Shown: one piece after another, positions 1 to 10,200 of the stretch
Layout of the letters: each line of letters begins with the position of its first letter
Position numbering within the stretch: position 1 is the stretch's first letter
NCBI GenBank assembly: GCA_900128395.1
Contig: LT649367.1
Coordinates: 1 to 31,837 of the forward strand
Direction of reading: 5' to 3'
Length of the DNA stretch: 31,837 nucleotides
Source of the DNA: Stramenopiles sp. TOSAG23-2
Lineage: Eukaryota > Sar
Position numbers and translations under genes: made by a program
The notes under the pieces: model-generated
Databases searched by the model: none
What the model saw: the letters and a program-made list of their open reading frames with translations, nothing else
Told to the model about the DNA's origin: nothing

Positions 1-142
1 CGCGAGTACACATTACAACAATTACATCACAACCATCTACTTTGATTATTAATATTGTACTTGTATTATTTCTTCCATTCTTACGTTATATAGATAGATA
101 GATATATGTATAGATAGATAAAGTCCTTTATGATATACTAAA
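1..142. other. 5' flank of first gene, AT-rich
   Basis: Non-coding as far as can be seen. It holds a short GATA/TAGA microsatellite (about 91-120) just upstream of the first start codon. No TATA box or other motif stands out against the AT-rich background. Confidence 0.4.
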
Positions 143-745
143 ATGACTAGTGTAATAGATGAAAAACCATTACCAGGGCGTAGTAAAAAAGTACGTATAG
201 ATAATCCAAAATCAACTGATTTATCGGAATTGGATTTTAATTTCAGTAATAATAATAATCATCAAACAAATGGAGGTGGATACAATGTATTGGAAAAGAA
301 AATATTAACACCAAAAGAAATATCCAAAAATTTACATGATGATGTAGTAGCAAAACAAAATATGATAGAACGTTTAATCAATGAAGCGGATGAATATGCA
401 TTACATATTAAAGAAAGTGGACAAATGATTGTACAATTAAGAAAAGCAAATGCATTAATTAAAGATGAAATTGAAGAGATCAAATTAGAATATGACGACG
501 TTAAGAAACGTGCTGATGTAGTACGTAAAAAGAAATTAAAAGAACAATTTACATTGACTGGTAATGCGGCAACGGAAAAGCGTATTAAAGATTTAATTGT
601 ACTGATCAAAGAACAACGTATTGCAACGGAGAAAATAGTTAGACAAACTGATATCATGGAAGGTGTAAAGTACGAGAAGTGCGTCCATGTTGTTCGGTGT
701 GGGCATAAAATAGAAGAAATAGGACTTTTTGTTTTGTTTTTATAA
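143..745 (+). CDS. Small coiled-coil protein, unknown function
   Basis: I do not recognise this family. The 200-residue product has a polar, low-complexity N-terminus with a short Asn run (residues 36-39), then a charged Lys/Glu/Ile/Leu-rich stretch (about 55-172) with heptad-like spacing that reads as a long coiled coil. The last 27 residues (after about 173) look different: Cys-, Val- and Phe-rich and not helix-forming. They could be a real tail or read-through into an intron, since a GT dinucleotide follows the Met-Glu codons near 660; no convincing acceptor was found. It converges on the next gene with under 190 bp between the stop codons. A structural or cytoskeletal role is only inferred from the coiled coil. 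Confidence 0.6.
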   Translation: MTSVIDEKPLPGRSKKVRIDNPKSTDLSELDFNFSNNNNHQTNGGGYNVLEKKILTPKEISKNLHDDVVAKQNMIERLINEADEYALHIKESGQMIVQLRKANALIKDEIEEIKLEYDDVKKRADVVRKKKLKEQFTLTGNAATEKRIKDLIVLIKEQRIATEKIVRQTDIMEGVKYEKCVHVVRCGHKIEEIGLFVLFL

Positions 746-928
746 ATAAAAAATCACATATCATACGGGATATGCATTAATATTTAAAAAAATTAAAATG
801 ATGTTTAAAAAATACTCTGTGTGGTAAAACTTTTTTTATCATATTTTTTTCCATTTTACCCCACCACACACAACAAAATCTATATTACAACAAGAAATTA
901 GTGTATACGGGGACTTAAAATATATTTT

Positions 929-3037
929 TTACTCATTTGACCCAACAACAACTGATGATGTACGTACCATATTTTTACAATTGTCAGAACAATACCATTT
1001 AAATGATCCATCATCTGGTAGACTGGAAACACTTTCATATCCTAATGCTTTAATATGTATAAAGTTTGGACATAATTCATTTGTATCATCATTAATTTGT
1101 ATATCATTATCACACATAATAATATTTGTTGCATCTTCTTCTAATTCACCAGTATACATATTTGGTAAACAATATTGATTTTTTTGGAGTTCTAACATTG
1201 CTTCTTCCTCCGCAACTTGTTTTGATGCTTCATTACGATATATATTTGTTTGTAATGTAACATCCACTTGATTTGTAACATTTTTGGGTATTGAAAAACT
1301 TGGTTGCAATAAAGTCCAATCCGTACCATATGTTCGTCTATTTAAATATAGTTGCAAGGAAAGGTTCTTATTCTTTTTCTTATCACTATTCGTTTTGCAA
1401 GAAATGTTAAAAATACCTTTTAATTTGCCACTTTTTACACGATTTTTAATTTTAAATATTACCCAATCATCATTTTGTTGTATATCTTTGATGTTTATAG
1501 TATTATTATTATTATTATTATTATTACCACCCTGCTGTTGTTGACTTTGTATCAATGTTTCTATGCAATAAATATTTAAAATAGGTATTAATTCATTCAT
1601 TGTAATCAATGTTATCAAATCATTTTTAACATGTCGAAAGAAACGATATGGTACAGATCTTGGTAATACTTGAAAATATTCGATAGCACGGCTACCTTTC
1701 GTTTTTACATACCACTTTTCTTCTTTTTTCTTATTTTTCTTATTGTGTAAAACGAATTGATACCTAGTACGACCATCACGTGTAGTTGTGTTTGCATTTG
1801 AATTAATAATATTTTTATTAGATATTTGATGATGTATTTTTTGTTTCTTTTTCTTGTGTGTCGATCCAAATGCGGATAAAGATGCCTCTTTCAGTAATTT
1901 TGCTCGTAATTTAACAATTTTTGGATCGATTGTTCCCATAATAAATGGATTTGCTTGGCTATATTTATACAATTGTTCGGAACCAACTTCTGTTTGTTTC
2001 GGTAAATCATATAAATAACATTGAAATCGATCAATCTCTTCCAATCGTTCTTTGCTGTTCATTACTTTTATATTGTTTACAATCCGTTGTGCAGAAATTT
2101 GATGAATGATGCGTAAATATACCCAATAATATATCCAAGTGTTGCAATAAATATCCAATCCTTCATCACCAGCACAATTACCATCTTCTTGAAAATTTAA
2201 TTTATTAATCAAGCTAAATGTTTTACAATTAACTTGCATACGGAAAAAATCTTTTATTTTCTCCAACGATATGTTGCTACCACGACAATCAAAAAATTCA
2301 ACTTTTGTAGTTTTATTCTTAGTACTGGTAGCATTATTCATTGATGATGAAAATTTATTATGGTTGTTTTCATTGTTTCTTTCAGAGCAAGTAGTAGTAA
2401 CCATAGCTGGAAGATTTGAATTATATAAAATAGCTATACTAATATGAAGATCGGAACCAACCAATAGTATAATTGGTTTATTATTTGTTGGTTCTGGAAT
2501 GAATTCAACTTGACATGTTTGTGCATCTGGTGATGGTTCATTTACATTTGTTTTTACCACATTATCGTCGATATTATTATTATTATTATTATTAATATTA
2601 TTATTCATATTGTTCGAATTCGAGGATGTGTGAAATTCATTATGATTGATATTGTTACTACTAGTACTACTACTATTATCACTAGTTACGTTCATTGCTG
2701 TTGGTTCTGATATTATTGTTTTTTTACTTGAAAAAAAAGAACTTTGTGGATGAGTACGATAACTACCATCTAGAAAAAATTTTACATCAGCATCATGCAA
2801 TGGATCAGAATCTGCATATCCCTTGATCGTATCAGGACAATTTAAATGATTCAATTGTGATTGATTTGATGAAGGTAATATAGATAAATTTGCAGCATGT
2901 TGCAATATCCCTTTCATTTGTAAATTCATAAATAATTGCATATCTCTCCATTGCAAATATCCTGATAATGGGGCTGCTTCTTTCCATGCATCCATTTTTT
3001 TAGCACGTATATGTGGACGTGACGATATATTTGACAT
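929..3037 (-). CDS. Large low-complexity protein with Cys-containing C-terminus, unknown function
   Basis: I do not recognise the family. The 702-residue product has several Asn/Ser homopolymer tracts (about residues 118-165 and 505-515) between compositionally normal blocks. Basic Lys-rich patches (about 395-410 and 430-445) look like nuclear-localisation signals. Near the C-terminus (about 655-692) Cys, His and Trp residues culminate in a Trp-Tyr-Cys-Ser-Asp-Asn-Cys segment, which resembles the last ligand pair of a PHD- or FCS-type zinc finger, but a full ligand set is not visible. No membrane segments or signal peptide are seen. The ATG at 3037 is followed by an open frame of more than 2 kb with ordinary codon use, so the gene looks real. 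A nuclear role is inference only. Confidence 0.65.
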   Translation of the reverse strand: MSNISSRPHIRAKKMDAWKEAAPLSGYLQWRDMQLFMNLQMKGILQHAANLSILPSSNQSQLNHLNCPDTIKGYADSDPLHDADVKFFLDGSYRTHPQSSFFSSKKTIISEPTAMNVTSDNSSSTSSNNINHNEFHTSSNSNNMNNNINNNNNNNIDDNVVKTNVNEPSPDAQTCQVEFIPEPTNNKPIILLVGSDLHISIAILYNSNLPAMVTTTCSERNNENNHNKFSSSMNNATSTKNKTTKVEFFDCRGSNISLEKIKDFFRMQVNCKTFSLINKLNFQEDGNCAGDEGLDIYCNTWIYYWVYLRIIHQISAQRIVNNIKVMNSKERLEEIDRFQCYLYDLPKQTEVGSEQLYKYSQANPFIMGTIDPKIVKLRAKLLKEASLSAFGSTHKKKKQKIHHQISNKNIINSNANTTTRDGRTRYQFVLHNKKNKKKEEKWYVKTKGSRAIEYFQVLPRSVPYRFFRHVKNDLITLITMNELIPILNIYCIETLIQSQQQQGGNNNNNNNNTINIKDIQQNDDWVIFKIKNRVKSGKLKGIFNISCKTNSDKKKNKNLSLQLYLNRRTYGTDWTLLQPSFSIPKNVTNQVDVTLQTNIYRNEASKQVAEEEAMLELQKNQYCLPNMYTGELEEDATNIIMCDNDIQINDDTNELCPNFIHIKALGYESVSSLPDDGSFKWYCSDNCKNMVRTSSVVVGSNE

Positions 3038-3258
3038 GGCTTCTTTTCTTTTTTCAAACGTATTATGTAAGGAGATATATCTATTGAATATATATATATA
3101 TATGTACTAGTACGTAATATTACAAATACAAATATATATATATATATATCTAGAATATATATGTATATGTATTTTTGATTTTTTATGTTTTATTAATTCA
3201 ATTCAATTCAATTCACAAAAAATAAATTGAAAAACAAAAGAGGTTAAGGTTTATTGTT
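3038..3258. other. AT-rich gap with (TA)n and ATTCA repeats
   Basis: Upstream flank of the 702-residue gene. It contains (TA)n runs near 3090-3105 and 3132-3150, and a short tandem of a 5-bp TTCAA-type unit near 3196-3213. No gene is seen. Confidence 0.4.
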
Positions 3259-3410
3259 ACAGATATTTTCGACCAACGTGGGACAGTCGACTTTCTCTCT
3301 CTTGCGAAAAAAAAAAAAAAAAAAAAACAGCTGTATGTATAATACAGATATTTTCGACCAACGTGGGACAGTCGACTTTCTCTCTCTTGCGAAAAAAAAA
3401 AAAAAAAAAA
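3259..3410 (+). repeat. Two tandem copies of a ~68-bp unit ending in poly(A)
   Basis: Two near-identical direct copies, 3259-3327 and 3344-3410, are 85 bp apart. Each starts with ACAGATATTTTCGACCAACG, contains the palindrome GTCGAC and a CT-rich run, and ends in GCG followed by a 19-21 bp poly(A) tract. A third copy lies in opposite orientation at about 5619-5683. The second copy is part of the inverted repeat described next. Poly(A) beside a conserved unit could suggest a retroposed fragment, but a matching poly(T) in the inverted arm means the whole block was copied as DNA. Confidence 0.8.
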
Positions 3411-3665
3411 TACAAACATTTTAAAACTTTTTTAAAACATTTAACACGGTACACTATTGATTTTGTTATGAAAAAACACCATATTTTTGATAAAACTTTG
3501 ATGAAAACTTTTGTTTGTGAATTGAACTTTCGTTCATACATCATCTAAATTTATATAAAAAATACATACAGTACAGATAGATAGATAGGTGTATATATAT
3601 AGATATAGACATATAGATAATACATTTATTTTGTTACTAGTAGAGTCGTATATTTGTATATATAC
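3329..3665 (+). repeat. Left arm of ~335-bp inverted repeat
   Basis: Reverse complement of 5375-5698 with scattered substitutions and small indels in the AT-rich part. The match starts at AGCTGTATGTATAATACAG and runs through the poly(A) unit, a well-conserved block (about 3411-3510) and the AT microsatellite region, ending at the sequence GTCGTATATTTGTATATATAC. The two arms enclose about 1.7 kb with a single gene. Confidence 0.85.
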
Positions 3666-3833
3666 ATAACGATATATACGTATATTTATAACCCGGCTGG
3701 CACAATAAAAGTTTAGTACAATATAATTGAAATTATTATTTTATAAATTGATATATAAACCATTCTATCGATAGACACACAGATCAACAACAACTTATAC
3801 CAATAAAATTATAGAGGTTCCAAACAGTTCAAC

Positions 3834-4790
3834 ATGGCATTTCCACCCACCAGAGCTGCATACGAAGCACTTATCAATGAAGTCAAATTGCTAAAAGAAG
3901 AAGTCAAACAGTTACGCAGTGAAAACAACAACCCCAGTAGATCTACGTTAGATATTGACTTAGAACCTGAAACGAGAGATCGTAAAGCGAGTCGCAACTC
4001 ATGGGCAGAAATCTACCATAATAACACGGTCCGACGTAAAAACTTGAAATTGTTAGGACAGGATGTTGCAATGGATGAATGGCTGGATTGGCGTGTCAAA
4101 TGGGGACAACGTGGGGCAGGAGTTTTTAGTTTAATTGGTTTGATATGTTTTATTCTTGGTGGTGGAACAAAAATTGGATTAGTAATTGCAGCCGTTGTAT
4201 TTGCTACAATTGCAATAATATGTTTTGGTATATTATATTATAACAATTTATCATTAGTAATTATAAAAAGATTAGTAAAAGAACCAAATGTTGTTGTTAT
4301 TGTTTTATTAAGTTTTTTTAATATCGGTACTGATATTGGAAGACCAGCTACACCATTATCACCAATTTTGGGATTAATATATCTGCTAGGAATAAATGGT
4401 TTTGTATTTGTGGATGCAGTAAAATTGAAAAGTCGTACATTTGTAATTACTGTTGGAATCTTTTTTATATTTTTAAATTTACATGAAATTTACTACTATA
4501 TATTTACAGATTATACCGAAGGTGTAGTTTTATTCAATTATACGATAAACGGCGAAGAACATACAATCATGAAACGCTCAATAAAACGATCTATTTACAT
4601 AGAAATTATGTTATTTAGTATGACGGCTGTGTATACAATGTTTAAAGATAAGAAGATGGAATTAATGATATTTGCTACTGGGCATATTTATCGAGAAACT
4701 GGAACGGCATCAAAAGAGGTGGAAGATAAAACATTTTCAATGGAGATCAAATTAGAGAAGGAAAAACCCATAGACCAAGCCAGAGTGTAA
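3834..4790 (+). CDS. Multi-pass membrane protein with N-terminal coiled coil, unknown function
   Basis: The family is not recognised. Of 318 residues, 8-32 form a short Leu/Lys/Glu coiled coil and 33-94 are a charged linker. From 95 on come about six hydrophobic segments (about 95-111, 114-136, 152-164, 177-197, 202-224 and 252-270), with a charged tail from about 271. There is no signal peptide, so the N-terminus is probably cytosolic. The gene lies alone between the two arms of the large inverted repeat, which makes it the possible cargo of a mobile or duplicated unit. The first 300 bp use noticeably more C/G-ending codons than the very AT-rich membrane part. A transporter or channel role would be a guess. 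Confidence 0.75.
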   Translation: MAFPPTRAAYEALINEVKLLKEEVKQLRSENNNPSRSTLDIDLEPETRDRKASRNSWAEIYHNNTVRRKNLKLLGQDVAMDEWLDWRVKWGQRGAGVFSLIGLICFILGGGTKIGLVIAAVVFATIAIICFGILYYNNLSLVIIKRLVKEPNVVVIVLLSFFNIGTDIGRPATPLSPILGLIYLLGINGFVFVDAVKLKSRTFVITVGIFFIFLNLHEIYYYIFTDYTEGVVLFNYTINGEEHTIMKRSIKRSIYIEIMLFSMTAVYTMFKDKKMELMIFATGHIYRETGTASKEVEDKTFSMEIKLEKEKPIDQARV

Positions 4791-5374
4791 AACACGTTAT
4801 CGTGTACGAATATTTATTTTAAAAATTTATACGTTCGTACGCACACACATTTACACTAACGAGGATATTGTTTGAACCGTCTAGTTGTTCTGTTGAAAAA
4901 GCATTTTAAATATGTATTGGTGTGTATACAGCGCAGTGTACACTTTTTATTTTTATCCGCTTCGTAAACAATTTTAAAACACTCCCTCTCTTGTATTTTT
5001 TTATTTTTTTACACTCTATCTTTTTGGAATGAATAAAACTGATTCGTGTATGATATATTAAAGAGGTAAAACAAAGGAAAGTTACAACTCTTGTATATAC
5101 ACCCTACTGTACATTGAATTGATTACAACATTATCCATTAATTTAGCAAGTCTCATACCCACGCATCAAATGCAAAGAACGATGAACAGACCTTGCAATA
5201 AACTTTACCTTGTCCGCTTGATGTGACTAAAATTTATTTTACTTAATATGATATGTACAAAAAAACATATTACGACGAACGTTGATGTTTCAATTGTTAT
5301 ATATACAAAATATATCTACATAACAAGCATACACTTGTAGAAATACTTGTTCAAAATAAACCACTGTAATTATA
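4791..5374. other. Intergenic region inside the inverted repeat
   Basis: AT-rich 3' flank of the membrane-protein gene. I see no ORF, hairpin or repeat that stands out. It is not mirrored on the other side of the gene, so the inverted repeat is confined to its arms. Confidence 0.4.
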
Positions 5375-5698
5375 TATATATATACAAATATACGACTCTA
5401 CTAGTAAGAAATATATGTATTATCTATATCGGCTATCTATATATATATATATAACATATATCTATCTGTACTGTATTATATAATTTTATATATAAATTGA
5501 TGTGTGAAAGTTCAACAAGTTTTCATCAAAGTTTTATCAAAAATATGGTGTTTTTTCATAACAAAATCAATAGTGTGTTGTGTTAAATGTTTTAAAAAAG
5601 TTTTAAAATGTTTGTATTTTTTTTTTTTTTTTTTTCGCAAGAGAGAGAAAGTCGACTGTCCCACGTTGGTCGAAAATATCTGTATTATACATACAGCT
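5375..5698 (-). repeat. Right arm of ~335-bp inverted repeat
   Basis: Inverted copy of 3329-3665. It contains poly(T) ending at 5635, then CGCAAGAGAGAGAAAGTCGA and the rest of the 68-bp unit, ending in ACATACAGCT at 5698, where the match to the left arm stops. No obvious target-site duplication is seen outside the two ends. Confidence 0.85.
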
Positions 5699-5963
5699 AT
5701 TGTATGTAGTCTATGATGTTTAACAATTTTTTTATATACATGTTGTACCTGGTAGTAGTGTTGTAGTAGGCAAATAATTATACTTGTATTATTATTATCG
5801 GTTATAATGTTGTTATAATAAAGACTAAAGACATATATTGGTACATTAGCTACACACATGCATATATATACATAACACATCCAAACCATTTTTCTTTCTC
5901 TAAAACATTTAAACAAATAAAGATTAGGACACATTTATTAATTTGTAAAACAAAATAATACAC
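5699..5963. other. 5' flank of ankyrin gene
   Basis: AT-rich and non-coding as far as can be seen. No repeat or hairpin of note. Confidence 0.35.
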
Positions 5964-6161
5964 ATGATTCGAACAAAATATAAAGTGTTAGTCCCTCTTG
6001 TGGAATATTATGAAAAGGAGGATGCAAAAAAATTAGAAGAGAACAATGCTTCCATAGATCGTATGATTCGAACAAAATATAAAGTGTTAGTCCCTCTTGT
6101 GGAATATTATGAAAAGGAGGATGCAAAAAAATTAGAAGAGAACAATGCTTCCATAGATCGT
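5964..6161 (+). repeat. Exact 99-bp tandem duplication
   Basis: 5964-6062 and 6063-6161 are identical base for base, 33 codons each, inside the ankyrin-repeat gene. The absence of even one silent difference in a variable AT-rich genome points to a very recent event, ongoing gene conversion, or an assembly duplication. Confidence 0.95.
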
Positions 6162-6941
6162 GTAGATGATTATGGAAATACTGCTTTACACTTTGCTGCT
6201 CAATTTAATGAGAAAAATACGGATGTGGTTGAGCTACTGTTGAAACATCCATCTATGACCATAGATATTATAAATAAGCAAAATAAAGGTGGGTATACTG
6301 CGCTAGATTATGCGTATGCCAATGAAACAAAAATAAAATTTGACATGATCAAAATTATCAGTAACCACAATGGTAAAAGAGCACTTGAATTAGAAAAAGA
6401 GAAGAAGAAACTTGATGTGGAAGAAGATTTTATGATGAGATCCAATGAAGAATTATTAAATGAATTACATGCATTGAAAACATTGACTGTAAAAGAATTT
6501 GATATAGTGAAGAAACGAGATGCAAAAGAAAAAAGTCCTTTTATTAAAACGAACAATGAATTGCAATTAGAATTGAAAGAATCTAGAGAATTAGGGGCTT
6601 TTATTTACGCTGCAAAGGAGGAAGATATTAAAACGATGCAAGAATTGCTATATAAAGGTGCCAAAATATCGCAAACAACACGCAATTTAAAACGATGGAA
6701 TGCATTACATTACGCAGCTGCATGCAATAAAAGAAATGTAAACACTGTTAAATTTTTGTTAAACCATCCAGATATTCTGGATTTCGAAGTGATCAATAAA
6801 CAAGCAGAAGATGATGGAATGACACCACTAGACGTTGCCATCTCATTTAATAAAAGCATTATTAACCATGATATTATTCGGACTTTGAAAAAAAAAGGTT
6901 GTAAAACAAGTAAAGAGTTACAATCGTTACCTGAAAGTTGA
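5964..6941 (+). CDS. Ankyrin-repeat protein with exact N-terminal tandem duplication
   Basis: The 325-residue product begins with two identical 33-residue blocks (residues 1-33 and 34-66), each starting with Met. Ankyrin-like repeats follow: one pair at about 67-136 (a Gly-Asn-Thr-Ala-Leu-His-Phe-Ala-Ala helix start, then a Thr-Ala-Leu-Asp-Tyr-Ala start) and a second pair at about 245-318 (Asn-Ala-Leu-His-Tyr-Ala-Ala, then Thr-Pro-Leu-Asp-Val-Ala). Between them lies a charged, coiled-coil-prone linker (about 137-215). Ankyrin proteins are protein-interaction scaffolds; no enzymatic domain is seen. The second Met (6063) would be the start if the first block is only a duplicated leader. The gene converges on TIMELESS. 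Confidence 0.85.
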   Translation: MIRTKYKVLVPLVEYYEKEDAKKLEENNASIDRMIRTKYKVLVPLVEYYEKEDAKKLEENNASIDRVDDYGNTALHFAAQFNEKNTDVVELLLKHPSMTIDIINKQNKGGYTALDYAYANETKIKFDMIKIISNHNGKRALELEKEKKKLDVEEDFMMRSNEELLNELHALKTLTVKEFDIVKKRDAKEKSPFIKTNNELQLELKESRELGAFIYAAKEEDIKTMQELLYKGAKISQTTRNLKRWNALHYAAACNKRNVNTVKFLLNHPDILDFEVINKQAEDDGMTPLDVAISFNKSIINHDIIRTLKKKGCKTSKELQSLPES

Positions 6942-7246
6942 AGATTGAAGAGTGAGGGGAGATTGGAGATTGAATGTTAAAAAATAACCCCAAAAAAATA
7001 CGTTCTATTTTTTACGCGTATAATTTATATTATATTACACAATGTTTAACCATCACTAATATTACAAGATGTTTAACCATCAATATTTACATCATGTTAC
7101 ATTAAAAAATTAGGAATTATCACATTAACATGAGAGTAAAAAAATTTAAAAAAAAATAAATTATAAAAAATATGTATTGCATTGTGCGTAAAATTAAATT
7201 TAAAAATATATTACCATTAATGATAAAATAGAAAAAGTTTTTTTTT
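6942..7246. other. Convergent intergenic region
   Basis: 3' ends of the ankyrin gene (+) and TIMELESS (-). There is a small imperfect direct repeat around 7035-7105 (ACAATGTTTAACCATCA / ACAAGATGTTTAACCATCA). Otherwise A/T-rich with no gene. Confidence 0.5.
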
Positions 7247-10200
7247 TTACATCATGTCGTCGTCATCATCATCATCGTCATCATCATCATCGTCAATATC
7301 AAGCATTATTTTTCTTTTCTTTTGTATATGCTTGGTTTTTTGAACAACTTCTAATTCCTCATCTGAATCATCATCGTCGTCATCATCATCATTTGCCCCC
7401 GGTGCTGGTGATCTCTTATTATTAGTAGTGGTGGTGGTGGTTGTTGTTGTTGTTGTTGTACTTTCACTATTTTCGTTATTTTTCTCTCCATCATTGCCAC
7501 CCAAAAATGCACGTGTAAATTCGTCATCAGAATCATCATCATCCGAAGATTCATACAACGAAGCAATTCTATGTTTTTTGGACTTTGAATTATTATTATT
7601 ACTTGAACTATTTGAGGAAGACATCATCATACCATTATCGTCTTCGTCATCATCTTCATCGTCATCATCGTCGTCGCCCCCTGCCTTAGAGACTACAGCA
7701 CGCCACATAGCTGTCGAACCTACCATGGTAGATTTACATTCCACTTTACCATCATCAGTAGCTGAGACGTACATACCACTACGAATATGTTTTAAAAGCA
7801 ATTTGCCCTTCTTGTATTCTAGCGCGAATTTTTCGTTCTTCCCAGGTTTCTGACCAGAACTAGTGCTGCATAGTACTTTTTTTGAATTTACACTAAGATA
7901 ATGGCCATGATGCGATTTAATGACATAGCCACTCCTTTCAAAGACTTCGAAACGGAACGTTTCCCAAATACCAGAACTAATACGATCTGCAGAAACTTTA
8001 CCTTGGATGCTTTCACTTAGCATCATACCCAATGCAGATTCTAAGAAATATTTCTTTTTATTTTGAATTTTAGCCGTTTTTTCATCATCTCCGTCATCGG
8101 CATCATCGTTACCATCAGTTTTGCTTTGAAGTTCATTTGCATCGTATTCTTTCATGCCATCATCATCAAATCCTACTTCCTTGCTTATGGAATCATCTTC
8201 CCTCATTTCAATTTCACGTATAGTACGACGAAGCAATGTCAATCTCTCACGGCACTCTTTCGCATTTAGTGTGCCTGGAATACGCCAAAAGCACTCACCA
8301 GTCGCAGGTTCTCGAAATTTCAATGTACGCAATAGAGAGTGTACCCAACGATTTGAAAGTTGCGCAAACTCATCTTGGGTAACTGGTACTAATGCATAAC
8401 CTACGCCACCAGCCATTGCTAATTCGTCATCCTCGTCGCCGTCACCCATCGCTCTCCTAGTTAAACGCAGTTCTTCTTGTTCCTCGCGAAATTTAGCACA
8501 TGCACTTAAGCGATTATCCAAGGTTTTCAAAGCTTCCCTGCCAGCATTTTCCGTTGCTGCAGCGCCATGCATGACATGCAAATCCAAAATTCTGGTAATT
8601 TGCTTTTTCACTTGCGCATCAGAGATACCAAAGATACCTTCTTGTGCCGTGCGATTGACAGTGCCATCTAATAAACCTAACGATTTCACACGATTTTTTA
8701 TTTGTGCCGGAGTACGATCTTTATCCTGGAGCAACTCTTCGAAGGATAAAATTTCATAGACGGCATCTAGATGTCTTAATTGTGGAAATTTCATTTGAAG
8801 CAATGCATCTTCTTGATGTGTCCAACGACGACTTTGACGTCTACTGCGTTTTTTATCATCGGCTGCTTTTGCCATTGCCTCGGCACGTGTTTTTGCTAAT
8901 TTGCCATATTTCGACGCATCAAATGTAGCTTCCTCTTCTCCATCTAAATCAGCTTCATTCAGTGCATTGGATGATGATTGATTTGGATTATAATCTTTAT
9001 CCTTCTGCCTCTTGCGACGTTCACTACTGCTCATTCCAGCATCTGGATCATACACGCCAATGATAGCCTCGTTTGCGCGTCTCTGTCTATTAAACAGCGC
9101 TTCTACATATAACAATGGATTTTTTTGTGCCAACCGGAAAAAATGCCTTACCGTTGCTTTAGCAAATTCAATTAATTCTTGAAATCCTTTCACCTTTGCA
9201 ATGCGATGGTCATTTAAAATGCGATTAAACACCATCAAAGTAGATAATTGAAACAAAACAGGCTCATGGGATACCACCACATTTTTATCATCTTCATCCT
9301 TCCATTCATCCAAAACCAATTGCGTCAATCGATAAAATAATTTCACGATACAATGATTTACTTTCACACTATTTGTTCGGTATGTATGTAGTAATCGCAA
9401 ATATACTTGATACACAGAGTTTTGCGCAAATTTATTTAAAAACGTATTGAATTTGAATTCACATTCTCGGCGAATACTTTCTTTTTCTTTCTCTTCTTCT
9501 TTCTCTTTCTCTTTCTCCTCATCATCGTCTTCCTCTGCATCTGATGTTATTTCTTTCCCTTCTTTTCTCAATTTTTTTACCATAGAAAGTTTCAATTTTA
9601 ATTCAGCTGCCATGCGCCCTTCCAATACTGGTCCAAAATCAGAACTTTTTAAAATCTTTTCAAATTTTCCTCGTCCATATTTTTTTACACCTTCTTCCAA
9701 GGCAGCAATTTCTTCCGTATTCCATGGCTTCATTTTGATTTTCTTCTTCTTCTTCCTCCTACGTTGAAGAACAAACATTTTATGTTCTGCTAAATGTTCA
9801 GTAATATCTAAAATTACATGTGCGGTTTCAATCAAATCTGTTACAAACCACGATGATACATGTTTGGCTGCGCTATGACAACGTCCCAATAAACGTGGCA
9901 CTAAATCAATAATTTCACGTTCATAAAAGACAACGTTAATTAAAGAATTTGCTATTCGATGCTTTTCTGCATCGCCTGATTTACGCAAGCGGTCTAATAC
10001 GAGAATCATCTCTTTTAATCCAGCAACTGCAACACCAGTAGCCACCCAATCTTTCAATTCAACATAACGATCAATACTTTTCACAATAAAATGAAAAGAC
10101 CATAAATCCATTGTTGCAGCAACTGGCCCCCAATCAAATGAATGTTTATTGTGGTTATCTGCATCATCGCCAATTGAACGTTGAACTCTTCGCTTTGCTT

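Noticed and set aside
262-657. Open frame on the minus strand under the first gene
   Set aside because: Antisense shadow of the coiled-coil gene; its composition (Ser/Phe/Ile-rich) is that expected from reversing Lys/Glu-rich codons.
660-745. Intron at the end of the coiled-coil gene
   Set aside because: A GT is available but no acceptor with a credible continuation was found.
5512-5934. 140-codon minus-strand open frame covering the right inverted-repeat arm
   Set aside because: Runs through poly(T) and repeat sequence, and its translation has Lys homopolymer and no domain.
9447-9767. Ser/Phe-rich plus-strand frame within TIMELESS
   Set aside because: Arises from the reverse of Glu/Lys-rich codons in the TIMELESS linker.
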